Positions 15,300 to 25,000 of a DNA stretch of 64,000 bases are shown here, piece after piece (positions within the stretch are counted from its first letter, which is position 1; each line of letters opens with the position of its first letter). The stretch is from an uncultured Prevotellaceae bacterium. GTDB lineage: Bacteria; Bacteroidota; Bacteroidia; Bacteroidales; Bacteroidaceae. The DNA lies in NCBI GenBank assembly GCA_902767775.1, contig CACXIP010000015.1, forward strand, positions 1 to 64,000, given 5' to 3'. A model generated the notes under the pieces. That model saw only the letters and a program-made list of their open reading frames with translations. It was not told where the DNA came from and searched no databases. The position numbers and the translations under genes are program-made.

Positions 15300-17192
15300 A
15301 TGAAACTACGAATCAATCATGTCATCATTTGGGTGGCTGCACTTGCAGTGACGGCATGTGCTCTGCTGGTGTATGAAAAATTCTTTCTGTGGAAGGTGCA
15401 GGAGATGAACCTATTTCAGAGCACCCCTCTGTTTTTTCGGCAGGAGATGGTCGTTCCCGGTGGATTCCTCAGTTATGTGGCAACCTACCTCACTCAATAT
15501 CTCCATTATCCATGGTTGGGTGTGTTGATGCTCATGCTCTGCTGGCTACTTCTGATGTGGCTGACCAAGCGAGCCTTCCGCATACCTGACAAGTGGGCAA
15601 CGCTGATGCTCATCCCTGTAGTCCTGTTGCTGCTTACCATCGTCGACATGGGCTACTGGGTGTATATCCTCAAACTCCATGGGCATTTCTTTGTCGCCAC
15701 GCTTGGTGCTTTATTTGTGGCCGCTTTGTTATGGGCTTTCCGCAGCCTGCCTCAGAAATACCATCTGAGGGCAGTCTTTATCGTGATGACCGCAGTGGTT
15801 GGCTTCCCCTTGGCAGGCATTTATGGCATCGCCGCCACCCTGCTGATGGGTATCTTCACCTGGAGATTGGAATCAAAAGGAAGAAGTGCTGCCTATTGCA
15901 TCCTCGCCTTATTAATGGCAATAGCCACCCCTCTGGTATATTATCGTTATGTGTACCATGAGACCAATCTTGCCAACATCTATTGGGCGGAACTTCCCCT
16001 GTTTTTCATTCAGGAGAATTATCATAACTATTATATTCCTTATTATTTGCTCGCCCTATTTTATGCCATAGTTGCCATCACTTATAAGTCGGACATATCG
16101 GACAAGTCGGACAGGTCGGACAAGTCGGACAAGTCGGGCAAGGCAAAAAAGGTGGTCAAGGCGAAGAGTGGCGAAAAGTCTGGCAAGCGTTGGATGTGGA
16201 TAGCAGGCCAGGCAGCTATTATCGCCATCTTGGTAGCTGCGGTAGTGAAATTCTGGTATAAAGACGAGAATTTCCATCGCGAACTTGCCATGCAGTATGC
16301 CGTGGAGCAACTTGACTGGGAAGGAGTGCTTAAGGAAGCCGCCCAACAGCAGGATGAGCCGACGAGAGCCATCTGGATGATGAAGAACCTCGCTCTTGGA
16401 CGGTTGGGCCGTCAAGGCAGCGATATGTACTATTACAGGAATGGTTCCAAGCAAAGCAATGCTCCCTTTATGATGCGTCTGATGCAGGTGATTGGACCGA
16501 TGATTTACTACCAGTATGGCATGCTCAACTATTGCACTCGCCTGAGTACAGAGATGGGTGTGGAGTATGGTTGGCGTCCAGAATACCTCAAGAACCTCAC
16601 CCGTTGTGCCCTTCTCAACCGAGAGTGGCAGGTGGCACGGAAATATATCCACGAATTGAAGCAGACCACTTTTTTTGATGACTGGGCAGCCCATGCCGAA
16701 AGCCTGATAGGTCAACCTGCAGAGATAGCCAAGGAACCAGAGATGGAACCCATCACCCACATGATGCATTTTGAGAACATCCTATCCGCCGACCAAGGTT
16801 TTGTGGAAAAGTTCCTGATGAAAGAATTGGCGTATCGCCATGAGGTCAATGACCCCATCTTCCAGGAGCAAGCCCTGCTTGCCTCATTGTGGACCAAGAA
16901 CCCCAAGGAGTTTTGGTATCATTTTGCCCACTACACCATGGCGCATCCCAACACGCAGATACCCATCCACTATCAGGAAGCCGCCTATCTATATGCTGTG
17001 ATGGAAGGTCGCCCAGAAGCAGAAAAGGCTCCTTTCAGTCCTGGAGTAAAGGAGAGTTACAATAAGTTTGTAGAACTCTCGTCCAAATACAACGGAATGG
17101 ACCTTGAGGAGGTCAGGGAGATTCTCAGGCCCACTTTTGGACACACCTACTACTATGATTATTTCCTGATGTACAACCTACCGGAATATTGA
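15300..17192 (+). CDS. DUF6057 membrane protein, copy 1
   Basis: A 630-residue protein. Residues 1 to about 265 and a helix near 300-320 are strongly hydrophobic and contain some nine to ten membrane helices. The remainder is soluble and helical, with repeated pattern segments such as YGWRPEYLKNLTRCALLNREWQVARKYI that resemble TPR-like pairs. This fits DUF6057, a Bacteroidota family without known function. A paralogue with matching order and motifs is at 41796-43625 (for example FFLWKVQEMNLF here, YLWKVQELNLF there). A Ser/Asp/Lys repeat (residues 263-280) encoded by six 9-bp units is inserted between membrane helices and is absent from the paralogue. It lies 26 bp after the esterase and 4 bp before the propeller lipoprotein. 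Confidence 0.8.
   Translation: MKLRINHVIIWVAALAVTACALLVYEKFFLWKVQEMNLFQSTPLFFRQEMVVPGGFLSYVATYLTQYLHYPWLGVLMLMLCWLLLMWLTKRAFRIPDKWATLMLIPVVLLLLTIVDMGYWVYILKLHGHFFVATLGALFVAALLWAFRSLPQKYHLRAVFIVMTAVVGFPLAGIYGIAATLLMGIFTWRLESKGRSAAYCILALLMAIATPLVYYRYVYHETNLANIYWAELPLFFIQENYHNYYIPYYLLALFYAIVAITYKSDISDKSDRSDKSDKSGKAKKVVKAKSGEKSGKRWMWIAGQAAIIAILVAAVVKFWYKDENFHRELAMQYAVEQLDWEGVLKEAAQQQDEPTRAIWMMKNLALGRLGRQGSDMYYYRNGSKQSNAPFMMRLMQVIGPMIYYQYGMLNYCTRLSTEMGVEYGWRPEYLKNLTRCALLNREWQVARKYIHELKQTTFFDDWAAHAESLIGQPAEIAKEPEMEPITHMMHFENILSADQGFVEKFLMKELAYRHEVNDPIFQEQALLASLWTKNPKEFWYHFAHYTMAHPNTQIPIHYQEAAYLYAVMEGRPEAEKAPFSPGVKESYNKFVELSSKYNGMDLEEVREILRPTFGHTYYYDYFLMYNLPEY
16086..16139 (+). repeat. six 9-bp tandem repeats inside the DUF6057 gene
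   Basis: Units AAGTCGGAC, ATATCGGAC, AAGTCGGAC, AGGTCGGAC, AAGTCGGAC and AAGTCGGGC are in frame and encode K/I/R-S-D triplets (KSD ISD KSD RSD KSD KSG). Because the unit is a multiple of three, changes in copy number would alter loop length without shifting the frame. Confidence 0.9.
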
Positions 17193-17196
17193 GATT

Positions 17197-18720
17197 ATGA
17201 AACTGAAGTTTTTTTCCATAGCAGCATTGGCCTCATTCCTTATGACGGCATGCATGCAGCCCTCCATACCCACCGAGTTCAGCCAGTCGGACAAGTTGCC
17301 CAACATCTATCCCGACTATATCGATGTGACCATCCCCATCAACATAGCACCGCTGACCTTTATGCTTGACGAGCCAAACGACGGTATGGTGGCCCGATAT
17401 TCCATAGACGGTGAGGAGATAGTCTGCGCTGATGCGATGCAACCGGAAGAGGGAGATTGGCGCCAATTGGTAGAGAAAGCCAAGGGCGGGGCTATCGAAG
17501 TGGATGTCTTCTCAAAAAACGGAGAGCAGTGGACACGTTTCAAGCCTTTCCACATCTACGTTTCCCCCGACTCCATCGACCCATATATCAGTTATCGTCT
17601 CATCGCTCCATCATTTGTCACCTACGAGTCGCTCACCATCAACCAACGCTGTTTGGAGAATTATGACGAGGATGTCATCTACGACAATGTCCTCTGCGGA
17701 TTTGAGAAAGACGGCCAATGTATCAACTGCCACCACTACCAGAACTATAATCCACAGCGGATGCAGTTCCATGCCCGTCAGTTCCGTGGCGGTACGCTCA
17801 TCGCTTACGACGGCAAACTCAGGAAAATCAACATGGGCAACGACTCCATCCTGTCGGCAGGTGTGTACCCCGCCTGGCATCCCACCATCAACTACATTGT
17901 CTATTCCACCGACAAAACTCACCAGAGTTTTCACACCACAGCTCCCAACAAGGTGGAGGTCTATGACGGAGAGAGCGACCTCATCGGCTATGACGTGGAA
18001 AACAACGAGGTGACCAACCTGGAGAATGACAGCACCGAGTTTGAGGTATTTCCTTGCTGGGCTCCCGATGGCAAGACGCTTTATTACTGCAGCGCACATT
18101 TCGAGCGCAAGGACACTGCCGTGTCAAAGACGGTGGAAGTGCTGGCACGCTACTCAGAAATCAAATACAACATCTACAAGAAGAGTTTTGACCCCGCCAC
18201 CAAAAGTTTTGGTCCAAGAGAACTGGTGTATGATGCCGCTGCCCATGACCAAAGCGCCACGCTCCCAAGAGTGTCGCCCGACGGTCGTTGGCTCCTCTTC
18301 ACCGCAGGCCAATTTGGCTGTTTCCATATCTGGCACCATGATGCCGATATCTGGATGATGGACTTGCAGACCGGTGAGGTAAGAGCGATGAGCGAAGTGA
18401 ACTCCCCCGACACGGAGAGTTACCACTCCTGGTCGAGCAACGGCCGTTGGGTTATCATCAGCAGTAGGAGGTATGACGGCAACTTCACCCGCCCATTCAT
18501 CGCACATGTTGATGCTAATGGAAAGGGCACCAAACCCTTCGAACTGCCATCGGCATATCCCGACTATCACCGGCAGTTCTTGAGGAGCTACAACATCCCA
18601 GAGTTCATGCGCGGTCCGGTGACCATCAATCCCAAGACTTTCGCCGATGTGCTCAAGGGAGACGCCACTTCGGTGAAATATGTTCCGAGAAAAAAGTGGA
18701 ATGATTCTATCCCCCAATGA
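17197..18720 (+). CDS. TolB/WD40-like propeller lipoprotein with CxxCH motif, copy 1
   Basis: A 507-residue lipoprotein: signal peptide with lipobox LMTAC (Cys19), then a beta-rich N-terminal domain (IYPDYIDVTIPINIAPL), a cysteine-rich segment, and PD40/TolB-type propeller blades with repeated 'SPDGRWLLF' and 'APDGKTLYY' patterns. The cysteine segment holds QRCLENY, a further Cys and CINCH (175-179), a CxxCH motif of the kind that binds covalent heme in c-type cytochromes. The paralogue at 40256-41779 has the same length and keeps these cysteines. Function is unknown; the partner is probably the DUF6057 membrane protein 4 bp upstream. The 3' end overlaps the convergent activase gene by 14 bp. 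Confidence 0.82.
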   Translation: MKLKFFSIAALASFLMTACMQPSIPTEFSQSDKLPNIYPDYIDVTIPINIAPLTFMLDEPNDGMVARYSIDGEEIVCADAMQPEEGDWRQLVEKAKGGAIEVDVFSKNGEQWTRFKPFHIYVSPDSIDPYISYRLIAPSFVTYESLTINQRCLENYDEDVIYDNVLCGFEKDGQCINCHHYQNYNPQRMQFHARQFRGGTLIAYDGKLRKINMGNDSILSAGVYPAWHPTINYIVYSTDKTHQSFHTTAPNKVEVYDGESDLIGYDVENNEVTNLENDSTEFEVFPCWAPDGKTLYYCSAHFERKDTAVSKTVEVLARYSEIKYNIYKKSFDPATKSFGPRELVYDAAAHDQSATLPRVSPDGRWLLFTAGQFGCFHIWHHDADIWMMDLQTGEVRAMSEVNSPDTESYHSWSSNGRWVIISSRRYDGNFTRPFIAHVDANGKGTKPFELPSAYPDYHRQFLRSYNIPEFMRGPVTINPKTFADVLKGDATSVKYVPRKKWNDSIPQ

Positions 18721-19624
18721 CCACCTTCATGCCAAAGGAGGTCAGCAAGGCCGAACAATGATGAAGTGTCTCCTCTGACGGGGTGGACATGTGATAGCCA
18801 TCTGGATTGAATACAGACCACATGCGCTGATGTTTGTCTTTACCCACATCATGATAGGGCAGCAAATGTACGACAGGTTTTTTCCCTGGCAAAGTGTCAA
18901 GGAAAAGACCTGTCTCTTTTATGTTTTCATCATCGGTATTGATACCCTCTATCAAAGGTATACGGATACGGAAGTCATGGCCATTTTCAGCCAGCCAACG
19001 TATGTTGTCCAATATAAGTTGGTTGGGTACACCAGTAAAAAGCCTGTGTTTTTCCGAGTCCATGAGTTTCAGGTCAACAAGCATTAGTTCACATTCCTCA
19101 GCCACCTGAGCAACCACCTGCTGGCTGGCATAGAGAGAAGTGTCCACGGTTCGGTGAAATCCCCTTTTTCGAAGTTCCTTCAGCAGTTGTAACGTATACT
19201 GTGGATGCATCAGAGGTTCGCCACCACAAATGGTCACACCTCCCCCACTCTCCTCCATCACCTCACGTTCCTTCTCTATCTCCGTCATCAACGCCTCCCA
19301 CGTCCACTCCTTGCCGCATATTTCCAATGCCATCGTAGGACACTCCTCAGCGCAACGACCACATAGGAAACAGGCATCCTTTCTGTTGATGATACCTCTT
19401 TCCTCCCATTCCAGCGCATGGTGCGGGCAAGAGTTTACGCAGCTGCGACATCCGAGACATCTGCTTGGCTTGTACAATAACTGTTTGGTTTCTGTCCAAC
19501 TTTCGGGGTTGTGGCACCACACACAACGCAGCGGGCACCCTTTGATGAAGAGTGTTGTCCGAATGCCCGGTCCGTCATTGATGGCATAGCGCTTGATGTC
19601 GAATATCAGTGGTTGTCTCACCAT
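18707..19624 (-). CDS. glycyl radical enzyme activase (radical SAM, PflA/HypE-like)
   Basis: A 305-residue radical SAM enzyme. The SAM-cluster motif is CPLRCVWC (Cys30, 34, 37, the C-x3-C-x2-C pattern). It is followed by two ferredoxin-type 4Fe-4S clusters (Cys56, 59, 62, 66 and Cys85, 88, 91, 95), as in activases of the larger dehydratase-type glycyl radical enzymes rather than simple PflA. Further motifs are DGPGIRT and GGGVTICGGEP. It should install the glycyl radical on the enzyme encoded 5 bp upstream. Oxygen-sensitive chemistry implies an anaerobic lifestyle. Its last 14 bp overlap the 3' end of the convergent propeller gene. Confidence 0.93.
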   Translation of the reverse strand: MVRQPLIFDIKRYAINDGPGIRTTLFIKGCPLRCVWCHNPESWTETKQLLYKPSRCLGCRSCVNSCPHHALEWEERGIINRKDACFLCGRCAEECPTMALEICGKEWTWEALMTEIEKEREVMEESGGGVTICGGEPLMHPQYTLQLLKELRKRGFHRTVDTSLYASQQVVAQVAEECELMLVDLKLMDSEKHRLFTGVPNQLILDNIRWLAENGHDFRIRIPLIEGINTDDENIKETGLFLDTLPGKKPVVHLLPYHDVGKDKHQRMWSVFNPDGYHMSTPSEETLHHCSALLTSFGMKVVIGG

Positions 19625-19629
19625 GTATT

Positions 19630-22017
19630 TTACATCTCTTCGTTCTGTGTCCGTGCAATGATTTCGTTTTGCAATTGCTCGGTCATGTCATTGAAATAGT
19701 CGGAATATCCCGCCACGCGTACGAGGAGGTCGCGGTAGTTCTCCGGATGCCGCTGTGCGTCGTGCAGCGTCTCTGTATCCACCACATTGAATTGGATATG
19801 ATGTCCTCCCATCTTGAAATAAGTCCGGATAAGGCTGCCCAGTTTGCGCATGTCCTCCTCACGGTGGAGCAGGGCCGGAACGAGCCTCACATTGAGGAGA
19901 GTGCCCCCGCTCTTTGTTTGGTCAAGTTTTCCCAGTGACTTGATGACAGCCGTGGGTCCGTGGCTGTCGGAACCATGGGCAGGTGATGTGCCGTCGCTGA
20001 TGGCAAAATGTGCCAGTCGTCCATTAGGTGTCGCCCCACATACAGAACCGAAATAATTGTGACAAGTGGTGCTGAGCATATTGAGATAGGTTTTTCCACC
20101 TCTTGTGTTGGGTCTTCCCTCTATAGCCTTCACCAAATCCTCATAGATGCGTGAGGCGATGGTGTCGGCATAGTCATCGTCGTTGCCGAAGAATGGCGTG
20201 TGGTATCGTATATACTGTCTCATCACCTCATTTCCCTCAAAATTGTTTGCCACCGCCTCAAGGATTTGCTCCATAGTGTAACGCTTATCCTCAAAGACAT
20301 GTTTTTTGATTGTGGTGAAGCAGTCTGTCAGGGTCCCCAACCCGGTGCATTGGATGTAGGTGGTGTTGTATCTTGCCCCGCCGCTGTAATAATCCTTCCC
20401 TTTCTCTATGCAGTCATCGATATACAGGCTGAGGAAGGTGGCTGGTGCATAGAGTGAGAACATCCGCTCGATATAATTGTTGACAGACAGTTTCAGGTTG
20501 ACGAAATACGTCATCTGTTGGTGCCAAGCCTCATAGAGTTGTTCAAACGAATTGAAATCCTTTGGGTCGCCCGTCTGGAGTCCGAGTCTTTTTCCCGTTT
20601 CCGGGTCGATGCCGTTGTTGAGTGTGATTTCCAATATTTTTGGCGTGTTGAGATATCCTGTGAGCAGGTATGCCTCCTTGCCGAACGCCCCTACTTCTAT
20701 ACATCCAGAGCATCCGCCCTCACGTGCATCCTCTTCCGACTTCCCTGCCCGCATCATCTCACGGACATATGTGTCGGGATTGAAGACGGAAGGATATCCA
20801 TGTCCCTGTCTGATAACCTTGATGCCCTCCATTAAGAAATCGTCGGGCGTGTCGTGAGCGATATGGATACTCAGTCCTGGCTGCAACTGATGAAGTTCCT
20901 CCTGAATCTCAAGGATGATATATGACAGTTCGTTGGCAGCGCTTTTGCCATTTCTGTCAATGCCCCCAATGTTGATATTGGTGAAATCGTTGTATGTGCC
21001 CGACTCGAGAGCCGTCACTCCTACCTTTGGCGGTGCCGGTTGGTTGTTGAACTTAATCCAGAGACAACAGAGCAGTTCTTTGGCTTTTTCCCGAGTCAGC
21101 GAACCGTCATCCAATCCTTTCTGATAGAAAGGCATGAGGTGCTGGTCGATATGTCCCGGATTCATGGAGTCCCATCCATTCAGTTCTGTCACGGTGCCAA
21201 GATGCACGAACCAATACATCTGAATTGCTTCCCACAAGTTGCGTGGTGCATGGGCAGGCACCCAGTGGCAGACCTCAGCGATTTTCAGCAGTTCCTGTTT
21301 TCTCTGTTCATTTTTCTCTTCCACAGCCATTTGCTCCGCCAACTGAGCATGCCTTTCAGCGAAAAGAATGGCTGCGTCGCAAGAGACCGCCATTGCCTCA
21401 AGTTCCTGCTGTTTGTCTGTCGCCTCTGGGTCGTAGATGAAATCCAACGCCTCCAATCTCTTCTTGATTCGCTCTTTCACATCAAGGAGGCCTTCCCGGT
21501 ACATCTTTCCATCCATTGCGGTATGTCCTGCAGCACGTTGTTCCATGAACTCGGTGAACACGCCCGCCTGATAGGCCTCCCGCCATTCATCCGACACATG
21601 GTTGAAGATGCGTTCACGCTGTGTCTTTCCCCTCCAGTAGGGAATTACCTCCCTTTGATAGGTGTCGATGTCCTCCTGACTGATGAGATAAGGCTGAAGT
21701 TTCCTACTATTGAGCGTATGAAGGTCCTCTACGGAATGGCAGGTGAGTTCAGGGAAAGTTGGTACCGCCTTGGGTTGGGGTCCTCGCTCCCCAACAATCA
21801 ATTCATCGTCGCCGATATAGATGGTTTTCTTCTTGCAGATTTCATAGAAATTGCGTGCTCTGAGCATGGGCACCGGCATGGTGCCGTAGTTTTTCTTATA
21901 GAAATCTGTCTCTATGAGCGCCCTCTCGATGCTCAGTGTCGTAGGCGTCTGCATGTTTAGCTGTCGCAGTCGTCTGATGCGGGCATTCATGCCTTTGTCG
22001 TTTTCTGAATGTTTCAC
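19630..22017 (-). CDS. hypD: glycyl radical enzyme, HypD-like (trans-4-hydroxy-L-proline dehydratase family)
   Basis: A 795-residue pyruvate-formate-lyase-superfamily protein. The C-terminal glycyl radical motif RVAGYSDYF puts the radical Gly at 770, and the active-site loop GCSGCIEVG gives thiyl Cys439 and Glu441. From memory of Clostridioides difficile HypD (Cys434, Glu436, Gly765), all three are shifted by five residues, and long blocks agree (SIERA start, FTEFMEQRA.GHT, KFNNQPAPPKVG, GHHIQFNV). This supports loss of water from trans-4-hydroxy-L-proline to give pyrroline-5-carboxylate. No proC is adjacent in this window. A related dehydratase with another substrate remains possible. The gene begins 3 bp after the phospholipase stop and precedes its activase, so all three appear co-transcribed. 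Confidence 0.8.
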   Translation of the reverse strand: MKHSENDKGMNARIRRLRQLNMQTPTTLSIERALIETDFYKKNYGTMPVPMLRARNFYEICKKKTIYIGDDELIVGERGPQPKAVPTFPELTCHSVEDLHTLNSRKLQPYLISQEDIDTYQREVIPYWRGKTQRERIFNHVSDEWREAYQAGVFTEFMEQRAAGHTAMDGKMYREGLLDVKERIKKRLEALDFIYDPEATDKQQELEAMAVSCDAAILFAERHAQLAEQMAVEEKNEQRKQELLKIAEVCHWVPAHAPRNLWEAIQMYWFVHLGTVTELNGWDSMNPGHIDQHLMPFYQKGLDDGSLTREKAKELLCCLWIKFNNQPAPPKVGVTALESGTYNDFTNINIGGIDRNGKSAANELSYIILEIQEELHQLQPGLSIHIAHDTPDDFLMEGIKVIRQGHGYPSVFNPDTYVREMMRAGKSEEDAREGGCSGCIEVGAFGKEAYLLTGYLNTPKILEITLNNGIDPETGKRLGLQTGDPKDFNSFEQLYEAWHQQMTYFVNLKLSVNNYIERMFSLYAPATFLSLYIDDCIEKGKDYYSGGARYNTTYIQCTGLGTLTDCFTTIKKHVFEDKRYTMEQILEAVANNFEGNEVMRQYIRYHTPFFGNDDDYADTIASRIYEDLVKAIEGRPNTRGGKTYLNMLSTTCHNYFGSVCGATPNGRLAHFAISDGTSPAHGSDSHGPTAVIKSLGKLDQTKSGGTLLNVRLVPALLHREEDMRKLGSLIRTYFKMGGHHIQFNVVDTETLHDAQRHPENYRDLLVRVAGYSDYFNDMTEQLQNEIIARTQNEEM

Positions 22018-22020
22018 TTT

Positions 22021-25000
22021 TTATTCCTTGTTGTTGATACGTGAACGTCCATTGAATACATACTTGTTGTTTTGTTTGATGACGGCTTGGAGTAGTGCAT
22101 TTCCGCCATTGCTGGTACTTCCCATATAGTCGGCATAGACATAACCCAGCGAACCGTTCAGGTTGGCAATGATGCCTACTGTGTATGGGTTGAGCGTTGC
22201 GGCATACGATGCCGGACTGTTGGCGATATTGAGGAAAGTATAGACAAATCGGAAGTGGTCGGTATTGCTGCTTGCCAAAGACAGCGAGGTGCTCACTTGC
22301 GACTCTTTGTCCGATGTGCTGCTGTTGTAGGCATCCTCTACGCTTGCCCAGCAGTCAGTCCAATTCAATGCCTGCGTCATTCCACAGCTGAAATTATCCA
22401 CGATGTCATCGTCGGGCCAGTTTTCTATGATTGCGCCATATACAACATCACGGTAACCATTGTCGCTGTTGCCGTAAGGATTCTTGCTGACGATAGACAC
22501 CTTGCCACGCACATCATCCAATGTGTGCATGCCTCTGACGCTGGGCATGATGTATGCGCTGCGCGACTCATCCGAGAAACACTCTCTGATGCTTGCTCTC
22601 CATGTCTCACTGTAATCGGTGAGGGAGAAAAGACTGCTGGAATTTTCTTTCTGCATGATGACCGACACCGCCTCACTGGGATTGGTTTTTACGAAGTCGA
22701 TGAGCACATCTATGGCATCCTTGAATTTTACGTCGGTGGACACCATGCCATGATAAATGGTTAGATTGTCGAGCATGATGTCGCTCTCGGAATTGGAAGT
22801 ATAACGCGGTCTCAGGTCAAATGCCCTCACACCATTGGCGAGCAGTCCGGCAAGGTCCTCACTTTGGCATTTAGCAGCAGAAACAGACACCTTGCTTGTG
22901 CATGCATCGTGTGCGCCTGGAGTGGAAAGCATGCTGAAAAAGACATTTCCCGGGATGGTGCTCATCCACAGATTGGTGGGGTGGGTTTCTGTAAAGGATA
23001 GTTTGTTGACCGCCATTGTGGTGATGTCATCGAATTGTTGGCTATAGCATTTTCCATCTGTTGTACGAACCGTTACGAGAAGTCCGTTGTTCAATGTCTG
23101 CGGCAGGAGATACAGCAGATATGTATCCTGTCCGTTGCCCCTAACGGTAACCACATCACTTTGTGCAGAAGAGGCATATGTGGAGGCTTCGCCCGCTGGG
23201 AATGTAAAGGAGACTTCGTCGCCTTTCCTCACCAAGGACATCGGTCCCGCTATGGCAGTATGGTCGGGAGCGAAGACGCTCACACTCTCTGTGTTGGAGA
23301 ACGGCACGTCTATCTGCAATGTCGTCAGCCATTCTGCGATGTCATAATGTGTGCTGACATCCTCACCTGTAAGTGTGCAAGTAGCATTGGTAAGGATATA
23401 GTCAGCACCCTCTGCATTCTCCTCGGCAGATTGCTCAGCAGCCACCAATGCATTGAGCTGAGCGTATGTGTAGGTCATATCGATGTATCGTCTCTCCAAT
23501 CTTCCCGCCAGGACATTAACCAAATAAAGTACATCGGTCACAGTGAAGGATTGGTCATCATTCATGTCAATTCTCTTCAGTTCGCATGTCAGATTCCCAT
23601 ATTTCAACATTCCTACCATGGACATGACGTCGGAGACGGTAAGGTCGCCATCGCTGTTGACATCGCCAGCGAGTATTTTCAGACTCTCAATCAGGTCGGC
23701 AATCTCCTGGTCCTCTGGGTCGAGTCCGTCGGTTTCCGGGTCGTAAAATCGTGTGATTTCGATTCCGTCGGTGGCATAGCACGTCCAATGTTGATTGTTG
23801 CCAGGGTTGCCCTGGTTGCGTATGCCATACTGCCAAGTGCCCAATTGGTCGGCTGTGACGCGCACATAGATGACATTTTGATACAGGCCTTCTTTGAAAG
23901 CGACGAGCGCGCCTCCCTGACCATTGGGATAGTTGTTGCCATCAATGGAGAAATCAGTGGAACCCTCAGTAGGTTTTTCAAATATGCTGCACAGTTGCAC
24001 CTTCGTGTCTCCAAAATAGGCATATACGGGTGGGCTGTCAGCTTTTTGCTGATGAATGGGATAGGCCACATCGTTGGAGGCCATGCGGTTGAAAGCCTGA
24101 ATGGAGAAGCGATAGATGCCCGGTGCCGTGATGTCGAACGAACCGCTCATCACCTCGCCAGTACCCTGGTATTGTTCCGCCGTTGCTGTTGGTTCTGCTT
24201 TGAGGTATGTTTTGGATGTGAGTCCCTCCGTCTCCTCCTCCAATGCGGCGCACTCTTCCCGCAACTGCATCATGTCCGCATGATGGTTGGAAGGATTCTC
24301 CACCATCCATCCGCAGCCACCATCATTCGAACTGTCACCGTCAGTCAGGAGGTTGCCATCTTTGTCTATTCTTACATAGCGTCCCTCCTGTTGCGCGCTT
24401 TCCAGCAGAATCGTCTTACCCTTTGCGATGAAGTGCCAAGTCGATTTCTCCTCCACCGTGCCCCAGTCGGTATATGCCTCTCCGTCGATGTTGTAAAGAT
24501 ATAGACCATTGTCTGCAAATTGAATTGACGTGTTGTTTTCTCCATCGGTAGTGATGACCACCGGCAATCCCCACTCGTCGACGATGGCATGGGTGTTCCA
24601 TGTGTTGCCCCTTGCCAGATAGCGGTGGTCGTAGGTCCGTAGGAAATAGGTTCCGTCGAAAATGGGAATGGTTGTGAGCGACAGCGTCTGTGCTGAGTTG
24701 CCCTCCTGTCCCTCAAAAGCAATGGCACCCGCGGGAATGGAGAGAGAATATGTTGTCTGAGACATCAATTCCGGCACTACAAACGAGAAACCATTTTCTG
24801 TTTCCGTGACCTCCAATGTCTTTCCACTGAGTGTGACGCCGCTGAAATCCAACTTGAGCACAGCATCGGGGTCATTGGTGGAGGTATCGTTGAAAGATAC
24901 GGTGACAGTCTGGCCTGGTTGGATAAACTTGGCGTCTGTCGTCGCCTCCCCGACGTGATAGGCGTAAGAAGTTGGCACAAGTGATATGACAACTGCTGCC

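Noticed and set aside
21040-21960. 306-codon plus-strand frame antisense to the glycyl radical enzyme
   Set aside because: There is no recognisable protein pattern or promoter; the opposite strand encodes a complete, conserved enzyme.
19630-22017. Annotation as pyruvate formate-lyase
   Set aside because: PflB has two adjacent cysteines in its active-site loop. Here the loop is GCIE with Cys-x-Glu, the dehydratase type, and the activase has extra ferredoxin clusters.
23035-24504. Long open frame (489 codons) on the plus strand, antisense to the PI-PLC gene
   Set aside because: Its translation has no domain or signal pattern, is rich in Cys/His/Ile from reversed codons, and the minus strand carries a clear gene with promoter and motifs.
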